A DNA stretch of 64,000 nt from Phoronis australis (taxonomy: Eukaryota; Phoronida; Phoronidae): contig NMRA01000063.1 in the NCBI GenBank assembly GCA_002633005.1, positions 126,001 through 190,000 on the forward strand, written 5' to 3'. The notes below the pieces were generated by a model. The model searched no databases, had not been told where the DNA came from, and saw nothing but the letters and a program-made list of their open reading frames with translations. Below are positions 51,937 through 63,518 of the stretch, piece after piece. Each line of letters begins with the position of its first letter. Within the stretch, counting starts at the first letter, position 1. Made by a program: the position numbers and the translations under genes.

Positions 51937-53440
51937 CAGGGCTCGACATAACGAGCTGCAGGTCGCATTTGCGACCTGAAATTTGGAAATGCGAGCTAAG
52001 ATTTTTGTCAGCTCGTATAAAGTCGCAAAATGCGACCTGTAATTTCCAACGAATGCGAGCTGAGTTTTTACACTTCTCAACAGATACCTGGCAAATACAC
52101 AGCAGCTCTTGTTAATCCGACCGTTATTTGGTTGTTGCCAAATACAAGTTCAAAAGAACACTAACCGAGAACAGGCCTCCCGATGACTTGTAAGCAAGTC
52201 GCGTGAACATGGGATATGTAGAATCGATCTTTGACGCGTTTCATTGGCTAACACTTTCGGCCACTTTTGTAAATTCCCGGATTCGCCGAAGAAAGTTTCG
52301 GGCCACTGCTTACACGTGATAAAACTTCACAAAACAACGGTGTTTCTATTAATTCTTAAGCGATCAACTTACCAAACTTTGTGGGGGACAAAAATGCTTA
52401 TTTTTCACANNNNNNNNNNNNNNNNNNNNNNNNNNNNNNNNNNNNNNNNNNNNNNNNNNNNNNNNNNNNNNNNNNNNNNNNNNNNNNNNNNNNNNNNNNN
52501 NNNNNNNNNNNNNNNNNNNNNNNNNNNNNNNNNNNNNNNNNNNNNNNNNNNNNNNNNNNNNNNNNNNNNNNNNNNNNNNNNNNNNNNNNNNNNNNNNNNN
52601 NNNNNNNNNNNNNNNNNNNNNNNNNNNNNNNNNNNNNNNNNNNNNNNNNNNNNNNNNNNNNNNNNNNNNNNNNNNNNNNNNNNNNNNNNNNNNNNNNNNN
52701 NNNNNNNNNNNNNNNNNNNNNNNNNNNNNNNNNNNNNNNNNNNNNNNNNNNNNNNNNNNNNNNNNNNNNNNNNNNNNNNNNNNNNNNNNNNNNNNNNNNN
52801 NNNNNNNNNNNNNNNNNNNNNNNNNNNNNNNNNNNNNNNNNNNNNNNNNNNNNNNNNNNNNNNNNNNNNNNNNNNNNNNNNNNNNNNNNNNNNNNNNNNN
52901 NNNNNNNNNNNNNNNNNNNNNNNNNNNNNNNNNNNNNNNNNNNNNNNNNNNNNNNNNNNNNNNNNNNNNNNNNNNNNNNNNNNNNNNNNNNNNNNNNNNN
53001 NNNNNNNNNNNNNNNNNNNNNNNNNNNNNNNNNNNNNNNNNNNNNNNNNNNNNNNNNNNNNNNNNNNNNNNNNNNNNNNNNNNNNNNNNNNNNNNNNNNN
53101 NNNNNNNNNNNNNNNNNNNNNNNNNNNNNNNNNNNNNNNNNNNNNNNNNNNNNNNNNNNNNNNNNNNNNNNNNNNNNNNGTCGTGAAGAACAGTAAGGCC
53201 GTACCTGCATGAATGAAGTCAATTTTGAGATCCGAAATTTGTGAGTATTTAACGCTGCAGGTAAGAGCATAATCTAAACATTTTCTTGATGATCTAAAAA
53301 ATCTATTTTGGCGCGTAAAAATGGCGGGAAAATTTTGCGACCTGGCATTTACGAATGCGAGCTGGATTTTGAAAATGCGACCTGGGATTTTGGCTAGGTC
53401 GCAAAATGCGACCTGGCGATTTTGATAACGTCGAGCCCTG
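51937..53440 (-). mobile_element. hAT-like element (CAGGGCTCGAC ends) nested in the Kolobok THAP gene
   Basis: Left end CAGGGCTCGACATAACGAGC and right end ATAACGTCGAGCCCTG, with the duplication ATGAG at 51932-51936 and 53441-53445. Removing it rejoins the THAP frame (..GCTH/YRLT..). Subterminal sequences carry repeated ggtcgcattttgcgacc palindromes and gcgagct motifs. The centre is the assembly gap. It is related to copies at 57630-59461 and 59529-61760, in inverse orientation to them for the shared unit. Confidence 0.82.
52410..53179. other. Assembly gap (770 N)
   Basis: Run of N inside the nested hAT-like element. Long open frames running through it are artefacts. The related copy 59529-61760 suggests that the real missing piece may be larger than 770 bp. 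Confidence 0.99.
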
Positions 53441-54968
53441 ATGAGTACATCCTGGTACGCAGCAACAGCGTGGCATGTTGACTGACTCGTAAACAGAAGC
53501 AAACGACGACCGAACTTATCACATCCCAGGTAGAGCAATGACTGACTTGACAGCTCTCACAGTCAGACTGTATGAAAAGAAATTGGCGCGAAATTCTTGC
53601 CTCCCAAAACGTCACTTCCGGAGTAGAGGACGAGAAATTAAATTACGAAAAGCTGTAATTAAGTGAAAAATATGTCTGGGACAATCAACAGACCTTATTT
53701 TTGCTAAAAGTGACATGAAAAAAGGTTGCCTTCGCCTTTAAGGTCTTGTCTATGATGAGCAAACTGCACCCAATTGCATCTAATTTTCAAATTTTGCCTG
53801 GGGAAGGTCTCCCAACCCCCCCCCCCAACTTCATCCCATGCTCGCATGTGGCGCCGGATTCCACATCCACGTCAAGCATTCACCACCACGCTCCTTTCGA
53901 AACCCAGACAATAGGGGGATCCAACTTCTCATATTCACGTGCGGCAATGGGCTTTGAACCCCGTTTTGGTCATTCACCACCACACTCCTTTCAAAACCCA
54001 GGGGAAACACTGAACACACTTCATGTTGTCATTAAGAATTAACGTTGCTGCCAACTTTTTAACTACGGAAAACCAGGAAAATCTAACTGGACGAACTGTC
54101 TGGGGCTGAATTTTCCACTTCCTCACCTCAGGGCTGGGGGGGATAATTCTATAGGTTATAGAACAGGTCACTTCATTTTCATACTCAAGGGCCAAGTCAA
54201 CTCGGACCGATACCAATGTACAGGTGTTCCAAAAGTTTTATTTTGTAAGGCAATGCTTGAAATGGAAAAAACCATTTCATGTCTATGTACATTGACCCAA
54301 TGCTGCTGTTATTTATAAATAAAACATGGCTTGGGTAAGAGTCGACTTGGGTAGGAACCGCCTGGTAAAGTTTCTATAGAGGACATCGCACTGGATTGGT
54401 GATTGCTCATATAGTATACGGAGTTTTAAGAAATGTTTACTGTAATATTTTAAATATGGGCGTCCCTTTGAGTGGCAACACTGCTTTTCAAGTTGGTTTG
54501 CCCCATTGGCATTGTCTATTTTGATTAATGGTACGTGGGGGTCCATAGCGTGCAGATTGGGAGAACAGGTCTCACAACTACTCGCAAAACAGTCCTCTCC
54601 ATTAATGAATCAGGGTAACAACCTTGAGTCTTAAGGTCAGCTAAAAATCAAACAACTAATGTCCATAACTATATCACCCGGGCATGATCTACCACTGCCT
54701 TGGGTATAGCACTATTCATTTGTATGAAAATTAATATCTTTATTATGTATGATCAATGTAAATGTTCAAAAGTTAAGTTTTTTTGAAACGGATTTGATTT
54801 TTGTTCTGTTGTAAACAGGTCACTGCTCAAGTGGGATTTACTCTGAACAATGAGTTTTCTTGAAAACTGAAGTCGTACGCAGCCCCCTCAATTAAAATTG
54901 GCCAAGGCACTCTTGGTAAATTTTTCAATTTGAAATTCTGATGTTTACTGAAGTAATGTATTATTGTT

Positions 54969-55340
54969 GACACCTGTGGCAACTGTCAGACAACCCCAGC
55001 TGTTGAACAAAGAGTATGTCGTCCAGAAATCAACAAGACTGTTGCAAAACTTGATGAAGGAATAAAGCGTGACAACTTAAACAGAAGAAAAAAATGTGTC
55101 GTGGAGAATGAGGGTTTTAAACCTGTATGCATCAATCGTGATGTTTTGGAGACTGCATGACTGCAATTCAAAAGTCAATATCCTGATGGCTATGAAAGAC
55201 CCTTGGATAAAAGGATGCGACACGTGGCCTACAGGCAGTTCCAAAGATGGGTAAATGATCACTTAGGACGAACTGTCCATGTTGTCATTCCAGCATGCGC
55301 AGCAGCCTCATTAGAGCTTTCTATCCTCGCCAAGAAATGA
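54969..55340 (+). pseudogene. P2X7-type intracellular domain pseudogene fragment
   Basis: One frame runs from about 54969 to TGA at 55338 with a single in-frame TGA at 55158. It reads CGNCQTTPAVEQRVCRPEIN, then VCINRDVLETA, the internal stop, QYPDG, RHVAYRQFQRWVNDHLGRT and VHVVIPACAAASL. The order CGxC..E..VC..EI ... VC.N..VL.TA ... R..AYRQF.RW....LGR...V.IPAC matches the cysteine-rich, zinc-binding C-terminal domain of P2X7, which occurs as multicopy stand-alone genes in many invertebrates. The stop falls where Tyr is usual (TAYLQY). No start codon or other exon is apparent, so this is a decayed copy or single exon relic. Confidence 0.62.
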
Positions 55341-55375
55341 GTTCTATGGATTTTCTTAATAGTTTCATCCATTAA

Positions 55376-55850
55376 AGGAGAATGCCACCCGATTGAATAA
55401 GTCTTTTTTTATCGTCTTAATAGGTGTATATCCTCATCACCTCATATATGGTCGATGTGACCTCGCCGAGAGGTGTCGCATTAACGTGTGAGGAAGGTGA
55501 GTAAACAACGGAGTGACATTAGTGGCTCATCTCAGAATGAGTGCCACTATGTTGTGGTGTACCGGCTCGCCTCCCCGCAAACTATGAAGCTGTGATGAAA
55601 GCGGGTATATTATCGCTTTTTTGATTTCCCAGAGCCCAAAAATGCTTCATAAGTGGCTTCTGGCAGTGAAGAATGAAAAGTACGCTGTTAATAGCAAGTA
55701 TGAGGCCGTGAAACATCTCCGTTGTGTGTCTGTGGTCAGCATTTCGACGACAAGAAGGCGTTTCATTTGCCGAATTTCGTGGCAGCAAACACAAGCGTCA
55801 ATGATATCCATTATCGTGCAGTTAACACACTGACACCATGACAAGTCATT
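55376..55850 (+). mobile_element. Kolobok-like relic with THAP-domain remains
   Basis: Begins at TTAA (55372-55375) with AGGAGAATGCCACC, like the terminus at 48688. From about 55617 it shows KMLHKWLLAVKNEKYAV and, in another frame, CGQHFDDKKAFHLPNF, which correspond to the W-helix and C-x2-H-F part of a THAP finger (C-G-Q-H-F). At least one frameshift separates the parts. The right terminus was not found before 55956. Confidence 0.5.
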
Positions 55851-55955
55851 TAAACGGTTTTCGGAACCATCCAGTGATTGCAAGTTACCATGTAGACTTT
55901 TATTGTGTTTTGTTTCAAAATGAATTATACTCCCCCTAACCAGCAATGCCATAAA

Positions 55956-56450
55956 CAGGGCTTGGAATGACCAATGACAAAAAACGCGGAAACTTTTACG
56001 GCCCAAATCTTGCCCGATAACCAGCCTTGAAATTGTGAACCTTTCCCCACAAAAATCGGGAGGACTAAAAAAAAAAAAAAAAAAACGTTATCAGTAGCAT
56101 GCATCTGCGTCCTTTCAGCTCGCCCGTCCACTCCCAACCCACACATTTTTGGCTGCAGAGCGGTAGTATTTGTCGCCGCGCTTAACAATAACACGAGACG
56201 CCATTGAATATCTCCCACCACGCTGTCCCAGATGCCCCGGCAATGTTGACAATTTACGTTCCTCCGAAACATAAAGAGCAACTTCCGCTTTTCGAGGTGA
56301 ACGCCGTCTGCAACGCCGCGGTAAGAAAGGAATTTGCCGCGGAAATTTTATATCAAATCCGATTTTTTTACGCGGAAATATTATAAAAAAGCAGAAAGCA
56401 CATTTGAAAAAAGCGGAAATCCGCGTTTCCGCGGAAAATTCCAAGCCCTG
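55956..56450 (+). mobile_element. 495-bp deletion derivative of the CAGGGCTTGGAAT transposon
   Basis: Begins CAGGGCTTGGAATGACC and ends AAAATTCCAAGCCCTG, the same 13-bp inverted repeats as 19222-20800. It keeps the last ~330 bp of that element (ccgcggaaatat, aagcggaaatccgcgtttcc) but has lost ~1.1 kb of the middle. The flanks cataaa/tacaaa could be a decayed 6-bp target duplication. It contains an A-run at about 56067-56085. Confidence 0.8.
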
Positions 56451-57448
56451 TACAAAATGGAAACAAAGCGTCAAAGCGCGTCTCATCAGATACAATTTGT
56501 AATGCCTTTGGAGTGTTTGAGTGCAAATGTTTTGAGAAGGAAGCAATGAATAAGTCATTGCGTTCACCGGCTTTAGATACAATAAAGACAAATTATAATT
56601 GATGACCGTCGGGTTGTCGTGTGAGCGCATGCTTATTCAGTGTTAGCTGCCAGAAAGCTGTTGTGAAACAATAACTCGATTTTATATGCTAAGGTCAGAT
56701 GTTAGGGGAATCTTTATTTAGATATAGTACATTATTCGAATCATTATTGTACAGCTTTTGTCCTGACGGTTCTGTGGAAGGGTAACCTGACTTGGCGGCC
56801 TCCAACGAGTAAATAGATTTGCACTTTCGCGGCCAATTCACAAAAATAATCACATTGTCAGATGATTGACTGTTGGTTTGTTTAAAAGGTAGCTATGCTT
56901 TGAGATTGTGCGTAGATGGAGAGTGAAAAATCAAACCCAGTAATTAATTTATTATATGATACCCCTAATTAGACAAATGAAACCTATTGCTAATTAAGTA
57001 AACAACTACAAAGAGTAACTACGCTAGCGCCCTCACAAACACAAGGTGGAATCAAACGATATCAAAATTATGTGTGTAGGTCAAATTGTAAACAATTACG
57101 CCTAGTTCCTCAAATCAAGGTGCCTTTATTCAGTGATTGCCTCGTTCTCTAAATCAGGTCTGTTGGTAGGAGGACGTTTTTTAAATTTTTTTACAATACC
57201 CATGTGTCATACATTTTTGAAAAGACCTTGGTGTGAGAAATGAAATGGTGCAAAACTCAGAAAAATTGGATGAGCGGTTAACGAGAAAATGGTCGTTGAA
57301 ACGCAACGATTAAGCGTAAAATATCTGCCTTTTTACATAATTTCATAAAAAATAAAAGAATATACATGTGCTGCATATAAAAAGATTCGTCTCATTGAGA
57401 CAAACATGGTGGTTTGTATTACATAAAATTTGGATCGATTTTTACAGA
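56451..57448. other. No gene recognised
   Basis: AT-rich sequence without a convincing frame or known repeat. Confidence 0.45.
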
Positions 57449-57608
57449 GATATTGCTGTTTAAGTGTGTTGTTAGCATATAGAACAGGGATATTGCTGTT
57501 TAAGTGTGTTGTTAGCATATAGAACAGGGATATTGCTGTTTAAGTGTGTTGTTAGCATATAGAACAGGGATATTGCTGTTTAAGTGTGTTGTTAGCATAT
57601 AGAACAGA
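57449..57608. repeat. 40-bp minisatellite, 4 copies
   Basis: Units start at 57449, 57489, 57529 and 57569 (core gatattgctgtttaagtgtg). It abuts the truncated hAT-like copy that follows. Confidence 0.95.
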
Positions 57609-57633
57609 CTCATCACGTTTGATGAAAACAAGA

Positions 57634-59461
57634 GTCAAACTAACTCGGAGTGCAAATTCCCTCCACGTTTTGTTCGCATCCCAAATTTTGCAGCTGAACT
57701 CGACGTTTGAAAAACATCTGTTAAAAAAAATCCGTGCAACGATGCCCTAACCGAATGACCTATTTGGATGCGCGGGAACAATTCAGTGCAAATTTCCCAA
57801 TAAAAATGTAATACTTATGCTGTTTACCTACTCAACAATTAGTTTTCCATGAAATGAATAGCCTCGAAATAATTCCCGACTCCCTCCGTGTGGGTTTCCA
57901 TCAGGTAATGGCGAGTTTGCTCCTCAATACCTTCCAAGTACGGAAAAAATAGGTCAGTCACAAAACGACACGCATGTCACTAGTGTTAACTTTCTTTCGG
58001 AAGTATAAAAGCCGGGCTTTGGTTTTTACATATTGAGAAAACACGTTTTCCGAATACTGAATTTGTTGTGTAAAATGAAAGTGTGTCAATTTTAAAACAC
58101 GCGCGGTGGTTTGTAGTGCACTATGATGGGCGCTAGCCTGAACTGAGGGCGCTTAATTGGAAATTCTCAAAATTTAAGGGGGAATTCTTAGTAGATCAGT
58201 GAGCGCTTATTGTGAAAAACTTCAAAGGTAGGGCGTAGGGTTGTGCGTGAGCATAGTCGTTAACCAAAATGTTTGCGGTAATTAGATATTAAAGCACGGC
58301 AATCGTAAGAAACATTATAATACGATTTTGCGAGGCAAACTCCATCTAGTAGGCGTGACTTTTTGGACATCGTTACCACCTACACTGTACCTTTTTTATC
58401 GACCCGGAATAATTCTGTTTTTAATTGCCCGTGTCAGCGGGAACAAGGTCGTTTCTATTGGAGTCTGAACATTTCATGGTGACGGTGGTTCAGGGAGTGA
58501 AAAGTTGCCGGGGAGGTTTATGAAGAGAAGAATAAAAAGTTAGCTAACCACAATTTCGTATCTAGTACCTGTTTTGTTGCAATAGCTGGCTACGGGCATA
58601 GGATACAGGGCTTCGAGAACATCGACCTCGAGAAACATCAGAACAGGAAAATATCGGTTCTGGGTTCTATCGGTCCCGAGGAATATCGTAAAGCATCCGG
58701 TCTGTTATAACCGCCGGAAATGTATGAGTTCTCATTTTCAAATAAACCACTGGCACCCAGGTGCTTAACAGAGCCAAGCCGGTATAATCTTTCATTTAGG
58801 AATGTCGCTGTTCTCTTTTGATGTGCAACTTTGACTAGGTGGTGCGCACGCGCGAGTTCACGCACTTGAATCGCTGGAATAGGCCTACACTTTACGTTGG
58901 CAACAAGGTACGAAACATCAATCATAATTCGCACACGTAGCACCAGAAACAAGTAAAGGGGTTTGAGAATTTTTTGCCGCAGTGCAATATCAGGGATATT
59001 GTCGTGGATATTTGGTAAATGTAATAAGGACATCTTAAGCGAAAAACAAACATATTTGTCCACCACAAAGTTTGGTAAGTTGATCGCTTAAGAATTAATA
59101 CAAACAGCGCTGTTTTGTGACGTTTTATCACGTGTTATGCAGTGGCCCGAAACTTTCTTAGGCAAATCCGGAAATTTGCAAAAGTGGCCGAAAATGTTAG
59201 CCAATGAAACACGTCAAAGATCGATTCTGCATATCCCATGTTCACGCGACTAGCTTACAAGTCATCAGGAGGGCTGTTCTTGGTTAGTGTTCTTTTGAAC
59301 TTGGATTTGGCAACAACCAAATAACGATCGGATTAACTAGAGTTGCTTTATTTCCCAGGTATCTGCATTTTGCGACTTAATACGAGATGACAAAAATCTC
59401 AGCTAGCATTTCCAAATTTCAGGTCGCAAATGCGACCTGCAGCTCGTTATGTCGAGCCCTG
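57634..59461 (+). mobile_element. hAT-like element copy, 5'-truncated
   Basis: Ends ..CAGCTCGTTATGTCGAGCCCTG at 59461, the inverse of the CAGGGCTCGACATAACGAGC end at 51937. The body from 57634 matches 59971-61760 in direct orientation (caaactaactcggagtgcaa at the start of both). About 440 bp of the left end are missing. No transposase was found. Confidence 0.75.
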
Positions 59462-59528
59462 ATAACCAGGCAATAGTAATATGCCACCTTCAAAAGTGCC
59501 TGTGCCTACTTAGAGTGAGGTTAAGAGA

Positions 59529-61760
59529 CAGGGCTCGACGCTATTAAAATCGCCAGGTCGCATTTTGCAACCTAGCCAAAAGTCAAATTTCCAAAATCCA
59601 GCTCGCATTTATAAATGCCAGGTCGAAAAATTTTCCCGCCATTTTTATGCGCCAAAATTTATTTTTTAGATAATCGAGAAAATGTTTTGATAATGCTCGT
59701 ACCTACAGCGTTAAATACTCACGAATTTCACATTGCAAAATTGACTTCGTTCATACAGGTACAGCGTTATTGTTCTTCATGACCGCAATTGAAAGGATCT
59801 AGAGCGCAAGGCAAGTTGTCGACGTGAAAGCTGAATCAGTGCTCTCTAACTGACACGTGCATTCGAGTAGCTAAGTTTGCAATGTGAAAAGGGAGTAAAT
59901 GCCCATTGAAAAAGTATACGGGTTTTTGCTAGGTCTCACCTGTTGCTGGCTGTCACCAAAGTCGTTAAAGATTCAAACTAACTCGGAGTGCAAATTCCCT
60001 CCACTTTTTGTTGGCAGCCCAAATTTTGCATCTTAACTCGACGTTTGAAAAACATCTGTCGAAAAAAATCCGTGAAACGATGCCCTAACCGAATGACCTA
60101 TTTGGATGCGTGGGAACACTTCAGTGAAAATTTCACAACAAAATGTGGTACTTAAGCTGTTTACGTACTCAACAATTAGTTTTTCATGAAATGAATAGCC
60201 TCGAAATAATTCCCAACTCCCTCCGTGCGGGTTTTCATCGGGTAATGGCGAGTTTGCTCCTCAATACCCTTCAAGTATGGGAAAAATAGGTCAGTAGCAA
60301 AACGACACTCATGTCACTAGTGTTAACATTCTTTCAGAGGTATGAAATAATGCCGTTATTTGGTTTTTACATGTTGAGAAACAACATTTTTTGAAAAACT
60401 GAATTTGTTTTACCACGCGCGGTCGTTTGTAGTGCGCTATGATGGGCGCCAGCCTGAACTGTGGGCGCTTATTTGGAAATTCTCAAAAGTTGAGGGGGAA
60501 CGCTTAGTACATCAGTGAGCGCTTATTATGCAACACTTCAAAGGTAGGGAGTAGGCTTGTGCGTGAGCATAGTCATTAGACTGAGTGTTTGCAGTAATAA
60601 GGTATTGGAAGATTGCAATGGTAAGAAACGTTATAACAAAATGATTTGGCGAGGCAAACTCCATCTAGTAGGGATGGCTTTCTGGATATTGTTACCACCT
60701 ACACTGTATCCTTTTTAGCCACCAATAATATTTATTTTTTTAATTGCCTACTTCAGCTAGAACAAGATTGTTTCTATTTGAGTCTGAACATTTAACGGCG
60801 ACGGTGGTCCGGGAAGCGAAAAGTTGCTGGGGGAAGGGGGTGTATGAAGAGAAGAATGAATAGTTCGCTAACCACAATTTTGCATCTAGTACCCGTTTAG
60901 TTGCAATAGCTGGCTACGGGCACAGAATATAGATTTTAGAGAACATTGACCTCGGGAAACATTGGAACAGGAAAATATCAGTTTTGGGTTACTATATCCG
61001 TTCCGTAACGCATCGGGGGTTTTATAACTGCCGAGAATCTATTGGCACCTAGGTGATTGTCAGAGTTAAGCCAGTATACTCTTTCATTCAGGACTCTGTC
61101 GCTGTTCTCTTTTGATGTACAGCTTTGAAGTGGTGCGCACGCGCGAGTTCACACACTTAAATCGAGTAGGCCTACACTTTACGTTAGCAACAACGTGTGA
61201 AAGACAAATCATATTTCGCGCACGTAGCCCCAGAAACAATTAAAGGGGTTTGAAAATTTATTGGCAACTGAAAGTCAAGACGTTGCCGTCGTTTGGCGAT
61301 TAACAAGTTTGACATTTTCATTTTGGCTGTTTTATGCGATAAAGTAACGATTGTCTGCCGGGACCGCCTGCGCGCTAACAACGGGATCAACCAGTGCGGC
61401 CGCACTGTAATATCAGGGATAATGTCGTGGATATTTAGTAGATGTAATAATGACATCTTACGTGAAAAAAAAATATTTGTCCACCACATAGTTTGGTAAG
61501 CTGACCGCTTAAGATTTAGTAGAAACACCGCTGTTTTGTGACGTTTTATCACGTGTTATGCAGTGGCCCGAAACTTTCTTCCGCGAATCCGGAAATTTCC
61601 AAAAGTGGCCGAAAATGTTAGCCAATGAAACGTGTCCTAGATCGATTCTGCATATTCCATGTTCACGCGACTTGCTAACAAGTCATTGGGAGGGCTGTTC
61701 TCGGTTAGTATTCTTTTGAACTTGGATTTGGCAACAACCAAATAATCGGGTCGGATTAAC
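59529..61760 (+). mobile_element. hAT-like element copy, 3'-truncated
   Basis: Begins CAGGGCTCGACGCTATTAAA, the end seen at 53440 in the nested copy, and runs to about 61760, where it stops ~120 bp short of the other terminus. It carries about 120 bp at 61265-61395 (cgttgccgtcgtttggcgat.. to ..cggccgca) that the neighbouring copy lacks. The two copies form a 2.3-kb-spaced direct repeat. Confidence 0.75.
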
Positions 61761-62389
61761 ACATGCTATGAACATTCCCATTAAATAAAATTGGTTCTAA
61801 CCCCGGTGTTTAAGGTTAACGGCGGGGTATGGAAAATTGAACTAGACCGTATTTATCCACCTTGGCTGAGACGCGCTCGGCTCATGTTCAAAGGGATGCC
61901 GCCAAGCTGCTCTATTCATCGAGTCACGAGCGAGGATAATTGACTTCGCTCATGCGGATATGATCAGCTGATTACAGTCTAGCCTAACAACTGTACTTTT
62001 TATGGAGAGAATTTTACGTAGTTTTTACTGTAATATTTGAAAAGAGGAGCGAAAACAAATATGAGTACAACTTTGAATTTTTCAAATCGGCCCAGGATAA
62101 GACATTTTGCAACACAGCAACACTCACGATTACTTTCATTCGGCGCGCACTAATACAAAAATATAGGACCCAAGTTATTTAGATTTTGGAACACATGCAT
62201 TGCAATATTCAAAATACTTTTATTATGAATCTTACAAGCTGTAAAACGACGTTGTTAATTTCATTGTGTTCATTCATTGTCATCCGTCAAATCGGCAATT
62301 TCCGAGATGTGATCTGCGGCGTGCGCGTATGTGTACAAAACACGTGATTGTTATGTTCCTGGAGTACGAAAATTAAGAAGGCTTTAACA
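61761..62389. other. No gene recognised
   Basis: No conserved frame or repeat family identified. Confidence 0.45.
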
Positions 62390-63110
62390 TGCCGTTATTA
62401 TTGACAGGGACACGATAAAACGAATTTGGATTTTGACTATAGTCTTGATACAGCGATCTGACTGACCACTGCGTCAGTGTCTCCGTTAGACCCAGAAATT
62501 TCACACAGCCCGGGTAGTTCATTTCGTCCCCAACATGTAGATCGAGCCTTGGACTATTAATACTCCACGGCAGAGCTAACGACAGTCGGCCTGTGCACAC
62601 AAAATCTGTGAGTTAACCAGCACTCACCTTGCACGTTACAGCCGTTTAAGTGAAAAACAATCTAGTAAACGCCATTTTCTTGCATAATCCTCCGCCTTTT
62701 GTAACAAAAAAGTCTATCGTCGATGACCCGCACACGCACGCTCACTCACTCTCATACACAGACGACCTTCAAAACAAACGTCACGTGACAACAACATGTG
62801 TGTTCATCCAGAGATTTTTCTCTTGTTGTGGAGTACGATGTAGCGCACATTTGGACTTAATCGCAATTAATCTGGACTCCACATGAACTTTAAAAATTGT
62901 AAAACATCAGGAAGATTTCAGGTAATTTGTTGAGTCGAAACTATATTTTTATTCAAGAGTACAAGTTTTCCTATTGACGATGGCGATTCAGCGGCGACGC
63001 ATCAGTCGGCAAGTTTTCGCCCTGTGATGAGCACAATTTTTTGAAAAATTATCGTAATTTAACAACGGAAGTTCATAGCAATGCACCACAATTTTGTAGA
63101 AAGACTGTCA
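62390..63110 (-). repeat. Inverted copies of repeat family B and of the 3416-5305 element interior
   Basis: 62390-62700 matches the minus strand of the end of family B (cccgggtagttc, cactcaccttgca, gtgaaaaacaatcta). 62740-63110 matches the minus strand of 3850-4230 (aacgtcacgtgac, gagatttttctc, atttcaggtaatttgttgag, agcaatgcacca). Their junction suggests that both belong to one larger element. Confidence 0.6.
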
Positions 63111-63518
63111 TAGGCTAAAAATTCGTCACAAAGCGTAAATTTTATGAATCCTAGCTTCCGATTTTACCCGTTTGGGAAACCGGCTTTCAACTGCCGTAGG
63201 CTACAATAAGAATCCCCTCCCCGTGAAATGATTTTTTCTAAGCGTTTATTAGAGCCAATACAGTATACAGCTTTCCACCAAGGCTAGGTGATACTACGAC
63301 ATTATTCTTTGTTGCATTAGTAACTGGTCTTGGCTAATATTATCATTTTATGGCCTGGTCATCCATTCAGCCAAAAGTAGTTCCAGAGGTGGCTTATCAG
63401 CCAATTATTCACGCATGCTGACTCACAATAGAAGCCTGATAAGAGTGAAGGTGGATAAATGCGGTGTTCCTACAGTTTCTTGTTTTAGTGGATGTGTTCA
63501 CGACATGAAGAGTTGCTT

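Larger units (their letters stand above)
51019..53737 (-). mobile_element. Kolobok-type DNA transposon with 312-bp inverted repeats and TTAA target duplication
   Basis: TTAA occurs exactly outside both ends (51015-51018 and 53738-53741). The left end AGGCGAAGGCAACC.. is repeated inverted at the right end (..GGTTGCCTTCGCCT). The inverted repeats run ~312 bp (51019-51330 and roughly 53428-53737 with the insertion boundary inside) and include the start codon of a THAP-domain frame. TTAA duplication plus a THAP protein is the hallmark of Kolobok. Without the nested element (51937-53440 and its duplication) the transposon is only ~1.2 kb, so it is a deleted derivative: no DDE transposase domain is visible. 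Confidence 0.82.

Noticed and set aside
52244-53538. Frames of 270-377 codons
   Set aside because: They run through the N gap and contain mostly unknown residues.
57449-57608. CRISPR-like or regulatory direct repeats
   Set aside because: Four contiguous 40-bp units without spacers; an ordinary minisatellite.
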